Under the pieces are notes generated by a model. It did no database searches. It saw only the letters and a program-made list of their open reading frames with translations, and had not been told where the DNA came from. Shown here piece after piece: positions 1 through 7,700 of a stretch of 40,141 nucleotides of DNA. Position 1 is the first letter of the stretch. The number at the start of each line of letters is the position of its first letter. The DNA is taken from assembly GCA_005191425.1 (NCBI GenBank), contig SUPR01000021.1:1-40141 (forward strand), given 5' to 3'. Source of the DNA: Candidatus Helarchaeota ASGARD archaeon Hel_GB_B (GTDB lineage Archaea > Asgardarchaeota > Lokiarchaeia > Helarchaeales > HEL-GB-B). The position numbers were made by a program, and so were the translations under genes.

Positions 1-1673
1 ATAGTTTTAGGACCTTGATATTCACCGAAAACTTCTCTTAATATATTACAAATTTCTTCAATAGTAGCATAAGATTTTACTGTTTCAATCATGATAGGCA
101 TAATATTTTCATCTGATTGAGCTATTTCTTTTAGTTTCTTTAGGTTTTTCTCTACAAGAGCTTCATCGCGGTTTCTTTTTAACTCGTTTAATGATTCAAT
201 AGCTCTTTTTTCGATGTCCATGTCCAATTCAAAAACATTTAATTTGGGTTCTTCATCGTTCTTAAATATGTTTATACCAATTACTTTATCGGTACCATTT
301 TCAATTCTTTGTTGAAATCTGTATGCATTTTCTTGTATTTTTTCCTGAATATATCCTTGTTCTATGGCGTTAGGCATTCCGCCCATCTTAATAATTTCAT
401 TAATATATTTCATTGCTTCTTCTTCTAATTTCGATGTCAAATATTCGATATAAAATGACCCACCAAGCGGGTCGACCACATCAGGAATACCTGTTTCATA
501 AGCTATAACCTGTTGGGTTCTTAGTGAAAGCCTGACAGATTCTTTAGTAGGAATTGCTAATGCTTCATCATATCCACAGGTATGTAGTGATTGTGTCCCT
601 CCTAAAATAGCAGCTAACGCTTGTATTGCTACTCGGATAATATTCACCTCAGGTTGTTGCGCAGTTAATGTTCCGCCAGCAGTTTGGGTATGAAATCTTA
701 ACCTATAAGAATTTGGATCTTTAGCATTATATTTTTCTTTTATAATTTTAGCCCATAATCTTCTAGCAGCTCGTAATTTTGCTATTTCTTCGAAAAAATA
801 ATTATGAGTACAGAACATAAAAGACAACCTTGGAGCAAAATCATCGATTTTAATTCCTCGCTTTAATACCTCATTTATATAAGCGATACCATCAGCGAGC
901 GTAAAAGCAATTTCTTGAACAGCATCAGAACCTGCTTCTCTAATATGATAGCCACAGATGCTTATAGTATTAAATTTAGGTAGATATTTAGAACAATATT
1001 CTATAACATCGGCAGTAAGTCTGAGTGCATGTTTAGGGGGAAAAATATAAGCTCCTCGAGCAACATATTCTTTTAAGATATCATTTTGAACAGTTCCCCT
1101 TAATTTTTCTTGCGGTACTCCCTGTTTTTCTCCGACGGCAATATACATTGCTAGAAGGACAACCGTAGGAGCATTTATTGTCATACTTGTCGATACTTGA
1201 TCAAGGGGAATATCATTAAAGACTTCTTCAAAATCTTTTAATGAATTTATTGTAACTCCGACTCTTCCTACCTCCCCTTGACAGAGTTCGTTATCAGAAT
1301 TATAGCCCATTTGTGTTGGTAAATCAAATGCCACTGATAGACCTTTCTGACCTTGTGACAATAAAAATTTAAACCGTTGATTAGTTTGTTTAGCGTCTGC
1401 AAATCCCGCATATTGCCGCATTGTCCATAATCGACCCCGATACATGGTCGGATAAACACCTCTGAGAAACGGAAAATCTCCAGGAAACCCCAAATCTTTA
1501 ATATAATCAAGATTAGCGATATCTTCAGGAGTATAAATTTGTTTTAAAGAAATACCTGAAGGAGTTTCAAACTTTTCTTTTAATTCACCTTTTTTCAAAT
1601 ATTTTTTAAGAATATTGTCTTCCCATACTTTTCTTTTCTCTTTAATTTTAGAAATATCATCCATTGAAAACAT
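1..1673 (-). CDS. mcmA1: methylmalonyl-CoA mutase large (catalytic) subunit, 3' end cut by window edge
   Basis: Catalytic TIM-barrel chain of adenosylcobalamin-dependent methylmalonyl-CoA mutase, which interconverts methylmalonyl-CoA and succinyl-CoA. About 557 codons are visible. The reading frame is still open at base 1, ending in an FGEY-like segment typical of the last residues of split large chains, so only a few codons should be missing. There is no B12 domain; that is a separate gene at 3383-3796. The substrate residues of the Propionibacterium enzyme are present: Y74, T76, R81, R86 and Y88 (its Y75, T77, R82, R87, Y89), the Arg ending QNDILKEYVAR (its R207), and GYHIREAG with the His equivalent to H244. 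Y88 plus that Arg favour methylmalonyl- over isobutyryl-CoA mutase. ATG at 1673 is chosen because GGAGG lies 9 bases upstream; an in-frame ATG at 1664 is the alternative. It is the last gene of the operon with the DUF35 and thiolase-like genes. Confidence 0.96.
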   Translation of the reverse strand, partial: MFSMDDISKIKEKRKVWEDNILKKYLKKGELKEKFETPSGISLKQIYTPEDIANLDYIKDLGFPGDFPFLRGVYPTMYRGRLWTMRQYAGFADAKQTNQRFKFLLSQGQKGLSVAFDLPTQMGYNSDNELCQGEVGRVGVTINSLKDFEEVFNDIPLDQVSTSMTINAPTVVLLAMYIAVGEKQGVPQEKLRGTVQNDILKEYVARGAYIFPPKHALRLTADVIEYCSKYLPKFNTISICGYHIREAGSDAVQEIAFTLADGIAYINEVLKRGIKIDDFAPRLSFMFCTHNYFFEEIAKLRAARRLWAKIIKEKYNAKDPNSYRLRFHTQTAGGTLTAQQPEVNIIRVAIQALAAILGGTQSLHTCGYDEALAIPTKESVRLSLRTQQVIAYETGIPDVVDPLGGSFYIEYLTSKLEEEAMKYINEIIKMGGMPNAIEQGYIQEKIQENAYRFQQRIENGTDKVIGINIFKNDEEPKLNVFELDMDIEKRAIESLNELKRNRDEALVEKNLKKLKEIAQSDENIMPIMIETVKSYATIEEICNILREVFGEYQGPKT

Positions 1674-1688
1674 TACTTAAATCCTCCT

Positions 1689-2042
1689 TTAAGTTATTGG
1701 TACAAAAATATAAGTATATATTTCTTTTCCATCTAAATCATCACAGATTTTCTCAAATTTTGGTTTTAATTTCATTCCAATTTGTAACCCTTTTTGCGAT
1801 GATATCTGCCCCAGAGCTTTAATTCCATTCTCAAATTCTACTATCCCTAAAGCATAGGATTTTTTATCCCTAAATTCCATTGGAGGGGCATATAAGATAG
1901 TGTATGATATTAATGTAGGAGTGCCAACTACATTGATTTTTTCAAATTTATTGTTTTTACATTTGATACACCTTAAATGGCTTTTATATTGAATAAAGCC
2001 ACATTTATTACATTTAATCCATTCAATCTTATTATCGTCCAT
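1689..2042 (-). CDS. DUF35 OB-fold zinc-ribbon protein (partner of thiolase-fold enzyme)
   Basis: A 117-residue acyl-CoA-associated OB-fold protein. The N-terminal rubredoxin-like zinc ribbon has C11, C14, C25 and C28. The OB-fold follows, with the usual TxxSYTI...P..Y..GIVEFENG pattern from about residue 42. In known systems DUF35 proteins bind thiolase-fold enzymes: archaeal thiolase/HMG-CoA synthase complexes, and the ChsH2 DUF35 domain with the Ltp2 aldolase. There they bridge active sites or shield the CoA. Here the gene begins 5 bases after the thiolase-like gene ends. Its GTGAT ribosome-binding site overlaps that gene's stop codon, so translation is probably coupled. The mutase large-chain gene follows after 15 bases. 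Function as a structural or channelling subunit is inferred from family and context. Confidence 0.92.
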   Translation of the reverse strand: MDDNKIEWIKCNKCGFIQYKSHLRCIKCKNNKFEKINVVGTPTLISYTILYAPPMEFRDKKSYALGIVEFENGIKALGQISSQKGLQIGMKLKPKFEKICDDLDGKEIYTYIFVPIT

Positions 2043-2047
2043 TTAAA

Positions 2048-3268
2048 TCACATTCTTTCCACTAAAATTGAAACAATATTATTACCAAATCCGCCAAAAT
2101 TACAAGTTATACCAGTAGTAGCTCCAGAGACTTGTCTTTTTCCTGCTTCTTCTCTTAATTGCCAGAATAGTTCAACAACTTGAGCAACGCCTGTAGCGCC
2201 TAAAGGATGCCCCCTAGCTTTTAATCCTCCAGATGGGTTGATCGGTATTTTTCCACCAATTTGAGTAAGACCTTCACTTGCTGCTTTAGCACCTTCGCCC
2301 TTCTTAAAAAATCCAATATCTTCGCTTTCGACCACTTCTAAAATTTCAAAAGCGTCATGAAGTTCCGCAACATCAATGTCCTTTGGTGTTTTTTTTGCCA
2401 TTTTATAAGCTAGATCTGAACAAGTTCGTAAAGCTTTTAAAGTAGTTATATCTTCCCGTTCATAAATAATATGAGTATCAGTAGCTTGTCCTATACCTTT
2501 AATTAATATAGGAGTATCACAATACTTTTTTGCAATTTCAGCATTACATAAAACTAATGCAGCAGCCCCATCAGAAATAGGACATATATGAAATAATCTT
2601 AGAGGGTCGGCTATTATAGGATTTCTTGAATTATCCTTTAGGAATTCTTTTATATTAGCCCAATTTCCTTTTCCTTTTTTAATTGCACTTTCCATAAATT
2701 CCTGGATGGTTTTTTGAAAATGAGCATAAGGATTTAAAGACCCATTTTTATGGTTTTTTATGGCAATATCATCAAGCCATTCTAATTTGGCATTATATTT
2801 ATGAAGGTAGGCACGAGTCAGTAGTCCACCAAAGGATGGAAGAGAAACACCATGTAAACGCTCAGCTTCATGGTGCGTAATAGTGGCAACAATTGAAGTT
2901 ATAAATCCGGGTGTTGTTATATGAGTCATTTTCTCGCCCCCAACAACTAAGACAAGATCGCTCATGCCCGAAGCAATAGCTTGATAACCTGCTTTAATTG
3001 CAGAACCACCACTTGCAGGGCCATTCTTTATATGGTCAGCAGCAGCGGGAATTAAATTTATTCTGTCTACAAGAGCACTTGCAATTCCAGTATAATTGTT
3101 AAATTTACCCGGACACATAGCCCCAACATAAACAGAATCGAAATTGTCAGCATATGTATTAGAATTTTCTAATGCTTGAAGTGAAGCATCACATAATAGT
3201 TCTAACAGGCCCTCTTTCGACCTACCAAACTTCGTGTGTCCTACTCCAATGATAGCTACGCTCTTCAT
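2048..3268 (-). CDS. SCP2-thiolase-like protein lacking the nucleophilic cysteine (possible aldolase)
   Basis: Thiolase-fold protein of about 406 residues (COG0183/SCP2 type). The family signatures include ADPLRLFHICPISDGAAA, HDAFE (H304), the RGHPLGATG loop (H354) and a late Cys (C389). The nucleophile position is odd: where active family members read N-A-C-A-S-G-G, this protein reads N-G-P-A-S-G-G with Pro84. A normal Claisen thiolase reaction is therefore unlikely. Cys-less members such as Ltp2 act as retro-aldolases together with a DUF35 partner, and a DUF35 gene follows directly here. Ltp2 releases propionyl-CoA, which would feed the neighbouring mutase pathway; this link is inference. 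ATG at 3268 is preferred over GTG at 3277 because GTGAT serves as its ribosome-binding site. First gene of the minus-strand operon. Confidence 0.93.
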   Translation of the reverse strand: MKSVAIIGVGHTKFGRSKEGLLELLCDASLQALENSNTYADNFDSVYVGAMCPGKFNNYTGIASALVDRINLIPAAADHIKNGPASGGSAIKAGYQAIASGMSDLVLVVGGEKMTHITTPGFITSIVATITHHEAERLHGVSLPSFGGLLTRAYLHKYNAKLEWLDDIAIKNHKNGSLNPYAHFQKTIQEFMESAIKKGKGNWANIKEFLKDNSRNPIIADPLRLFHICPISDGAAALVLCNAEIAKKYCDTPILIKGIGQATDTHIIYEREDITTLKALRTCSDLAYKMAKKTPKDIDVAELHDAFEILEVVESEDIGFFKKGEGAKAASEGLTQIGGKIPINPSGGLKARGHPLGATGVAQVVELFWQLREEAGKRQVSGATTGITCNFGGFGNNIVSILVERM

Positions 3269-3382
3269 ATAAATCACTTAATTATAAGTTAAATATATAA
3301 TAAGATTTTAATTTAATTGATTTGTGTTTAGTAATGTGAAATCAAAAAAGTTTTAAAAATAAAATAAGAATGAGGGTTATAG
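3269..3382. promoter_or_regulatory. divergent promoter region of the methylmalonyl-CoA mutase locus
   Basis: About 115 bases separate the starts of the two divergent operons. An A/T-rich TATA-like stretch around 3287-3302 reads as TTATATATTT on the minus strand, some 28 bases before the thiolase-like start. A TTTTAAAAATA stretch around 3350-3360 could serve the plus-strand mcmA2 gene. GAGGGT at 3372-3377 is a reasonable ribosome-binding site for mcmA2. No operator repeat was recognised. TATA assignments are by eye only. Confidence 0.4.
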
Positions 3383-3796
3383 ATGAGCGAGAAACCGAGA
3401 ATTAGGTTTTATATGGCAAAACCCGGTCTGGACGGACATGACCGGGGTGCTAAAGTAGTGTCAATGGCACTAAGAGATGCGGGTATAGAAGTGATTTATT
3501 CTGGATTACATCAGACTCCATCTCAAATTGTCGAGGCAGCTATCCAAGAAGATGCCGATGTAATAGGACTGTCTATCCTTAGTGGTGCTCACATGACATT
3601 GATCCCCAAAATTATTGAATTAGCAAAGAAGAAAAAGTTTCTTGATGATAAAAGATTTATTTTAGCAGGTGGTACTATAGTATTACCAAAGGATATTAAA
3701 AAATTAAAAGAATTAGGAGTATCCGAAATATTTGGCCCTGGATCAAATACAAAAAAAATTGTTGAATATGTTTATAGCTTATTTAAAGGCAAATAA
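3383..3796 (+). CDS. mcmA2: methylmalonyl-CoA mutase small (B12-binding) subunit
   Basis: A 137-residue stand-alone cobalamin-binding domain. It carries the base-off/His-on motif DxHxxG in [10 protein letters not shown] (D24, H26, G29), SxL in LSILSG, and the GG of LAGGT. These are the standard residues that hold the lower face of adenosylcobalamin and the nucleotide tail. It forms the active mutase with the large chain encoded divergently at 1-1673; this split arrangement is usual in archaea. GAGGGT precedes the ATG. The next gene downstream is a divergent copy of this one. Function is firm. Confidence 0.96.
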   Translation: MSEKPRIRFYMAKPGLDGHDRGAKVVSMALRDAGIEVIYSGLHQTPSQIVEAAIQEDADVIGLSILSGAHMTLIPKIIELAKKKKFLDDKRFILAGGTIVLPKDIKKLKELGVSEIFGPGSNTKKIVEYVYSLFKGK

Positions 3797-3982
3797 TTTT
3801 ACAATTTATATCTAATTATTATAATTTTATCTATTTTTGAATTTTATGAGGAAAATTCTTATAATTATATTCAAATACAATTGTGTTTCCAGAATTATAG
3901 CCAATTGATAAATTATATTTGAAAAAAATATTTAATTTGATTATATATTCAAGTAGTAAGAAATTTTTAATTATCTTTTTTA

Positions 3983-4417
3983 ATGAAAAGGTTTGATATA
4001 AAAATGAATGAAAAATTCTTTTTAAGGTTTGTAATGGCGATATTAGGAACTGGTAATGATTTAAACGCTAAAGTAGTATCAATAGCATTTAGAGATAGTG
4101 GATTTGAAATAGTTTATCTAGGTGATAATAATACACCAGATGAAATAGTACGAGCCGCTTTACAAGAAGATGTAGATGCAATATATTTATCAGTTCCGGA
4201 GAAATCCAGCGTAAATTTAATTAAGGAGACCCTAGATATTGCAAAAAATAGTAATTTCTTTGATTCATCTAAGAAATTTATTTTTGCAGGAGGGGTTGAC
4301 TTATCTAATGATGAAATTCAAAAATTGAAGGACTATGGATTAACTGAAATATATAGACCAAGTAAAAAAACTCATGAAATCGTTGAAAATATTTTAAAAT
4401 TATTTGAAAACAATTGA
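3983..4417 (+). CDS. degenerate B12-domain paralogue of the mutase small subunit
   Basis: A 144-residue protein clearly homologous to the preceding mcmA2. Shared blocks include RF.MA, AKVVS.A.RD.G.E..Y.G, TP..IV.AA.QED.D.I.LS, AGG and a similar C-terminal helix. The cobalamin motif is destroyed: LDGHDRG is replaced by GTGNDLN, with a one-residue deletion nearby. The axial His is Asn, and the Asp and last Gly are lost. SxL is also changed, to S-V-P. It should not bind B12 in the normal way. It may be a structural or regulatory subunit of the mutase, or a MeaB partner; this is inference. It is separated from mcmA2 by 186 bases, with a TATA-like TTATATATT near 3942-3950, so it may have its own promoter. 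ATG at 4004 is an alternative start. Confidence 0.88.
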   Translation: MKRFDIKMNEKFFLRFVMAILGTGNDLNAKVVSIAFRDSGFEIVYLGDNNTPDEIVRAALQEDVDAIYLSVPEKSSVNLIKETLDIAKNSNFFDSSKKFIFAGGVDLSNDEIQKLKDYGLTEIYRPSKKTHEIVENILKLFENN

Positions 4418-4461
4418 TAATATTAATAAATTAATAAATAATATAATAATAGGCGAAATTT

Positions 4462-5442
4462 ATGTATAGAAATGATAATATTGATGAACTATTAAATAGA
4501 TTTTTCAATAAAGATAGAATGGCATTGGCTAGAGTTATTACATATTTAGAAAGTTATCCCGATAAAGCTCATGAAATTCTTAAACGTATTTTCCCAAAAT
4601 CAGGGAATACATATGTAATTGGACTAACAGGAGTGCCTGGAGCAGGTAAAAGCACGCTGATATCAAGGTTGGCTCAGGAAGTCCGAAAACGAGGCAAATC
4701 AGTGGGCGTTGTTTGTGTAGATCCTTCAAGTCCGTTTTCAGGGGGCGCATTTTTAGGCGATAGATGTAGAATGAATGCACAAGAATTAGTAAGTGATGAT
4801 GGTATTTTTATTAGAAGTTTAGCATCAAGAGGACAGCTTGGAGGCTTATCTAGGGCAACTGACGATGTTGTAACAGCTTTTGATGCATTTGGAATGGATT
4901 ATGTCATTGTAGAGACCGTAGGCGCGGGTCAATCAGAAGTATCAATTAAGGATTTAGCATATACCACAATTGTTGTTTTTGTCCCAAATCTTGGTGATTC
5001 TATTCAAGCTCAAAAAGCAGGGATTGTTGAGATCGGCGATATTCTTGTAATTAATAAATCAGATTTAGGCGGAGACCACTTAAAAGTTCAACTAGAACAA
5101 ATGCTAGATACATATACAAGGCAAACAGGTTGGAGACCCCCAATTGTAAGGACTATTGCCGTTGAAAATAAGGGAATTAACGAGTTATTTGATGAAATTG
5201 AACGACATAAGAGACATATTGAATTATCAGGTATTCTCGAGAAAAAGTGGAAAGAACGATTTAAAAATAGATTTTATAATGCACTCGAATATAAAATATT
5301 AAAAGCATTTTATGATAAATATTCTCAAATCGATGAAATTAATGGTGAAATAAATAAAGTCTTAGACAAAAAAGAAGATCTATATTCTAGCGTTGATATT
5401 GTATTTAATAAAATAATAACAAAAATTAAAGAGGAATCATAA
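4462..5442 (+). CDS. meaB: MeaB/ArgK-type GTPase, methylmalonyl-CoA mutase chaperone
   Basis: A 326-residue G3E GTPase that loads adenosylcobalamin into methylmalonyl-CoA mutase and protects the enzyme during turnover (MeaB; human MMAA). Visible motifs are the Walker A GVPGAGKS (residues 57-64), DPSSPFSGG with LGDR after it, the G3 segment VETVGAGQSE, and the base-specificity motif NKSD near residue 200. The C-terminal helical dimerisation arm is present. Length is normal for the family. It sits between the degenerate B12 paralogue and the adenosyltransferase; the latter starts one base after its stop, so these two are co-transcribed. Confident family and role. Confidence 0.96.
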   Translation: MYRNDNIDELLNRFFNKDRMALARVITYLESYPDKAHEILKRIFPKSGNTYVIGLTGVPGAGKSTLISRLAQEVRKRGKSVGVVCVDPSSPFSGGAFLGDRCRMNAQELVSDDGIFIRSLASRGQLGGLSRATDDVVTAFDAFGMDYVIVETVGAGQSEVSIKDLAYTTIVVFVPNLGDSIQAQKAGIVEIGDILVINKSDLGGDHLKVQLEQMLDTYTRQTGWRPPIVRTIAVENKGINELFDEIERHKRHIELSGILEKKWKERFKNRFYNALEYKILKAFYDKYSQIDEINGEINKVLDKKEDLYSSVDIVFNKIITKIKEES

Positions 5443-5443
5443 T

Positions 5444-5980
5444 ATGTCCGATAGAAAAAGGTTGTCAAAAGGCATCGTTCAAGTTTATTTCGGGACAGGT
5501 AAAGGAAAAACAACTACTGCTCTTGGACAAGGATTAAGATCTGCCGGCCATGGATTTAAAATCTATATGATCCAATTTATGAAAGGTAATGTAAAATATG
5601 GTGAATTAAATGCTGTTAAAAAATTCGATAATTTTACCATAGAACAATTTGGCAGCCCTGAATTAATAGCAGTCCCTGATGAATTTGATATGTCAGAAGG
5701 CGAGCGAGCATTGAAAAGAGCCGAAGAAATAATTACAAGTGACGATTATGATATAGTAATCTTGGACGAAGCCGGAGTTGCATGTGATATGGGAATAATT
5801 GATGTAGATAAACTTATTAACATTCTAGATAAAAAACCACCATTAGTGGAAGTAATAATTACTGGAAGAATGATGCACCCAAAACTTCTGGAATATGCAG
5901 ACCTTGTTACAGAAATGCGGATGATTAAACATCCATATGTTTCTCAAGGCTTAGAAGCAAGATTTGGAATTGAACATTAA
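5444..5980 (+). CDS. btuR: ATP:cob(I)alamin adenosyltransferase, BtuR/CobA/CobO family
   Basis: A 178-residue corrinoid adenosyltransferase that transfers the 5'-deoxyadenosyl group of ATP to cob(I)alamin to make adenosylcobalamin, the cofactor of the mutase encoded here. The N-terminal P-loop is FGTGKGKTTTALG (residues 16-28), as expected for this family. The VILDEAGVACD segment follows, and the C-terminal TEMRMIKHPY.QG..AR.GIE is typical of BtuR/CobO. It begins one base after meaB ends, so translation is probably coupled. The pair supplies and delivers the cofactor. It is not the unrelated PduO or EutT type. Confidence 0.95.
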   Translation: MSDRKRLSKGIVQVYFGTGKGKTTTALGQGLRSAGHGFKIYMIQFMKGNVKYGELNAVKKFDNFTIEQFGSPELIAVPDEFDMSEGERALKRAEEIITSDDYDIVILDEAGVACDMGIIDVDKLINILDKKPPLVEVIITGRMMHPKLLEYADLVTEMRMIKHPYVSQGLEARFGIEH

Positions 5981-6029
5981 ATAATTTAAAAAAAGCACAC
6001 TTCAAAAAATAGCATTTTTTGGTCTGAAA

Positions 6030-7523
6030 ATGAATATTAACCACGTAATTTTATTGATAATCGATGATTTTAGATATGACCACTTTATTTCTTTGTTAAA
6101 AGAAAATAAATTACCAAATCTTGGTAAACTTAAAAATAACGCAATTTGGGGGAAATCAATAACTACATTTCCTTCAGTAACAATTCCAGCACATCTGACA
6201 ATTATGACTGGACTTTATCAAGATTCTTATAATATTCCATTAATGCAATGGTATGACAGAATTCAAAAAAAGATTAAAAATTATTCAGTTGGACTTCAAG
6301 CTTTTGAAATTTATGAAGATATTGGAGATATAGAAACTATTTTTGAAAAAATTAATGGAGCAACATGTAATATTTTTGAACCAATACATAGGGGCGCATT
6401 ATATAATTATCCAGGAAAATTAAAAGCCATAGGAAAATATCTTTATTATAAATATATTAGTGATTTAAATAAGACCAATGAAATAATCACAAATAGAATC
6501 CTCAAGATATTTAAAAATCCACGAAAATTTTTTCCAAACAGCCAAGGATCCCCACCAATCTTTTGCGCGGGATGGTTTCTAGCTACAGATATGATTCTTC
6601 ATACATTTGGAGTAGATTCTAAAGAATATTTGGCTAGTTTACAAAGTGTTGATAAGGCTATTGGTAAACTAATAACTGGTCTAAAAGAACTAAATTATTT
6701 GGATTCAACTGCAATAATAGTAGTTTCAGACCATGGAAATTATACGGCAAAAGAATTATATAATCCCCAACTGGATTTTAAAAGATACAATTTATTTCCT
6801 TTACAACCTAAAAAAGGTAAAGGCGATTATGATATTGCTGATGGCTCAATTTTAGCTCTTTATTTAAGTGGAGATAATGATAAAACTTTTAAAACTGAAT
6901 CAAAACTCCGGAATTATAAAAACAAAATTGATGTAATTGAAGTAATTAAAAATTTAAAAGGTGTGAAATGGATAGCTTTTAGAAGTGATAACATCTCAAA
7001 TACAAAAGGTACATATATTTTTTTGAGAAAAATTCGGGAAAAATGGGAAAAAGCCTATTTTCACTATAATGATATGAAGGTCCGATATGAACCTGAAAAA
7101 TTGGACTTATTAGGTTATGACAAATCAAAAGAAAACCATAAATGGCTTGATTATGAAAAATATTATACTCTTGATGAATGGCTGAAATATACTCACGACC
7201 TTGATTTTCCAATGTTCCCAGACCAAATACATAGAAATTTTATGAATAAAAATTCATGTGATATCTTTATTTCAAGTATGGCCGAAATAGTTTATAATTC
7301 AGTCCATGGAAAAGTAAAAAATAATTACCATATCTATGCCCATGACGTTGCATTGTCTTGTTCTATGCAAGTTCCTTTATTAATTTATAACCCAAATTTA
7401 AAAGAGAAACAAATACCTTTTTCAAAAACTTCTGACCTAGTTCCAACTATATTAAAATTATTAAACTATAAAATAGACCCTAAATTACCCGGAATAGATC
7501 TAATTAACAAAAAATATAATTAA
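6030..7523 (+). CDS. type I phosphodiesterase / nucleotide pyrophosphatase-like (alkaline phosphatase superfamily)
   Basis: A 497-residue hydrolase of the alkaline-phosphatase fold. First metal-binding Asp residues are in LIIDDFR (D12/D13). The nucleophile region is TTFPSVTIPAHLTIMTG, with T46 at the position of the catalytic Thr of nucleotide pyrophosphatases. A TDMILHTFG segment resembles the DxxxH zinc site, VVSDHGNY supplies another Asp-His pair, and a late His lies in YAHDVA. There is no clear signal peptide, so a cytoplasmic enzyme is likely. The substrate (nucleotide sugar, phosphonate or phosphoglycan) cannot be told. It follows the adenosyltransferase by 49 bases, but a functional link to B12 is not evident. 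ATG at 6030 has only a weak upstream GGTCTG. Confidence 0.85.
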   Translation: MNINHVILLIIDDFRYDHFISLLKENKLPNLGKLKNNAIWGKSITTFPSVTIPAHLTIMTGLYQDSYNIPLMQWYDRIQKKIKNYSVGLQAFEIYEDIGDIETIFEKINGATCNIFEPIHRGALYNYPGKLKAIGKYLYYKYISDLNKTNEIITNRILKIFKNPRKFFPNSQGSPPIFCAGWFLATDMILHTFGVDSKEYLASLQSVDKAIGKLITGLKELNYLDSTAIIVVSDHGNYTAKELYNPQLDFKRYNLFPLQPKKGKGDYDIADGSILALYLSGDNDKTFKTESKLRNYKNKIDVIEVIKNLKGVKWIAFRSDNISNTKGTYIFLRKIREKWEKAYFHYNDMKVRYEPEKLDLLGYDKSKENHKWLDYEKYYTLDEWLKYTHDLDFPMFPDQIHRNFMNKNSCDIFISSMAEIVYNSVHGKVKNNYHIYAHDVALSCSMQVPLLIYNPNLKEKQIPFSKTSDLVPTILKLLNYKIDPKLPGIDLINKKYN

Positions 7524-7571
7524 TATTTCCTTCTTGATTTTGAAAAAAATTCATTTTTTCTATTTTAATTC

Positions 7572-7589
7572 TTTTTTTTGTTTTTTTTT
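7572..7589 (+). terminator. poly-T tract downstream of the phosphodiesterase gene
   Basis: Two runs of eight and nine T separated by one G lie about 50 bases after the stop codon of the phosphodiesterase gene. T-rich tracts of this kind act as intrinsic terminators in archaea. No stem-loop was seen. The assignment is by pattern only. Confidence 0.5.
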
Positions 7590-7648
7590 CAAATTTTCAT
7601 AGAAGTTATTTTGAGAACAATTAAATTTTTATAGTCATAAATTAATTT

Positions 7649-7664
7649 ATTTTTATATAATATA
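7649..7664 (+). promoter_or_regulatory. TATA-like element before the NAD-epimerase operon
   Basis: A TTTTTATATAATATAT stretch lies about 45 bases upstream of the ATG at 7701. A start site about 25 bases downstream would fall near 7680, leaving GGAGGT at 7685-7690 inside a short leader. This agrees with the strong ribosome-binding site of this gene. Confidence 0.4.
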
Positions 7665-7700
7665 TCATAAAAAACTAATAATTTGGAGGTAATTTTTTCA

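Noticed and set aside
3269..3277. GTG at 3277 as start of the thiolase-like gene
   Set aside because: The GTG is part of GTGAT, which serves as ribosome-binding site for the ATG at 3268, where the family's N-terminus begins.
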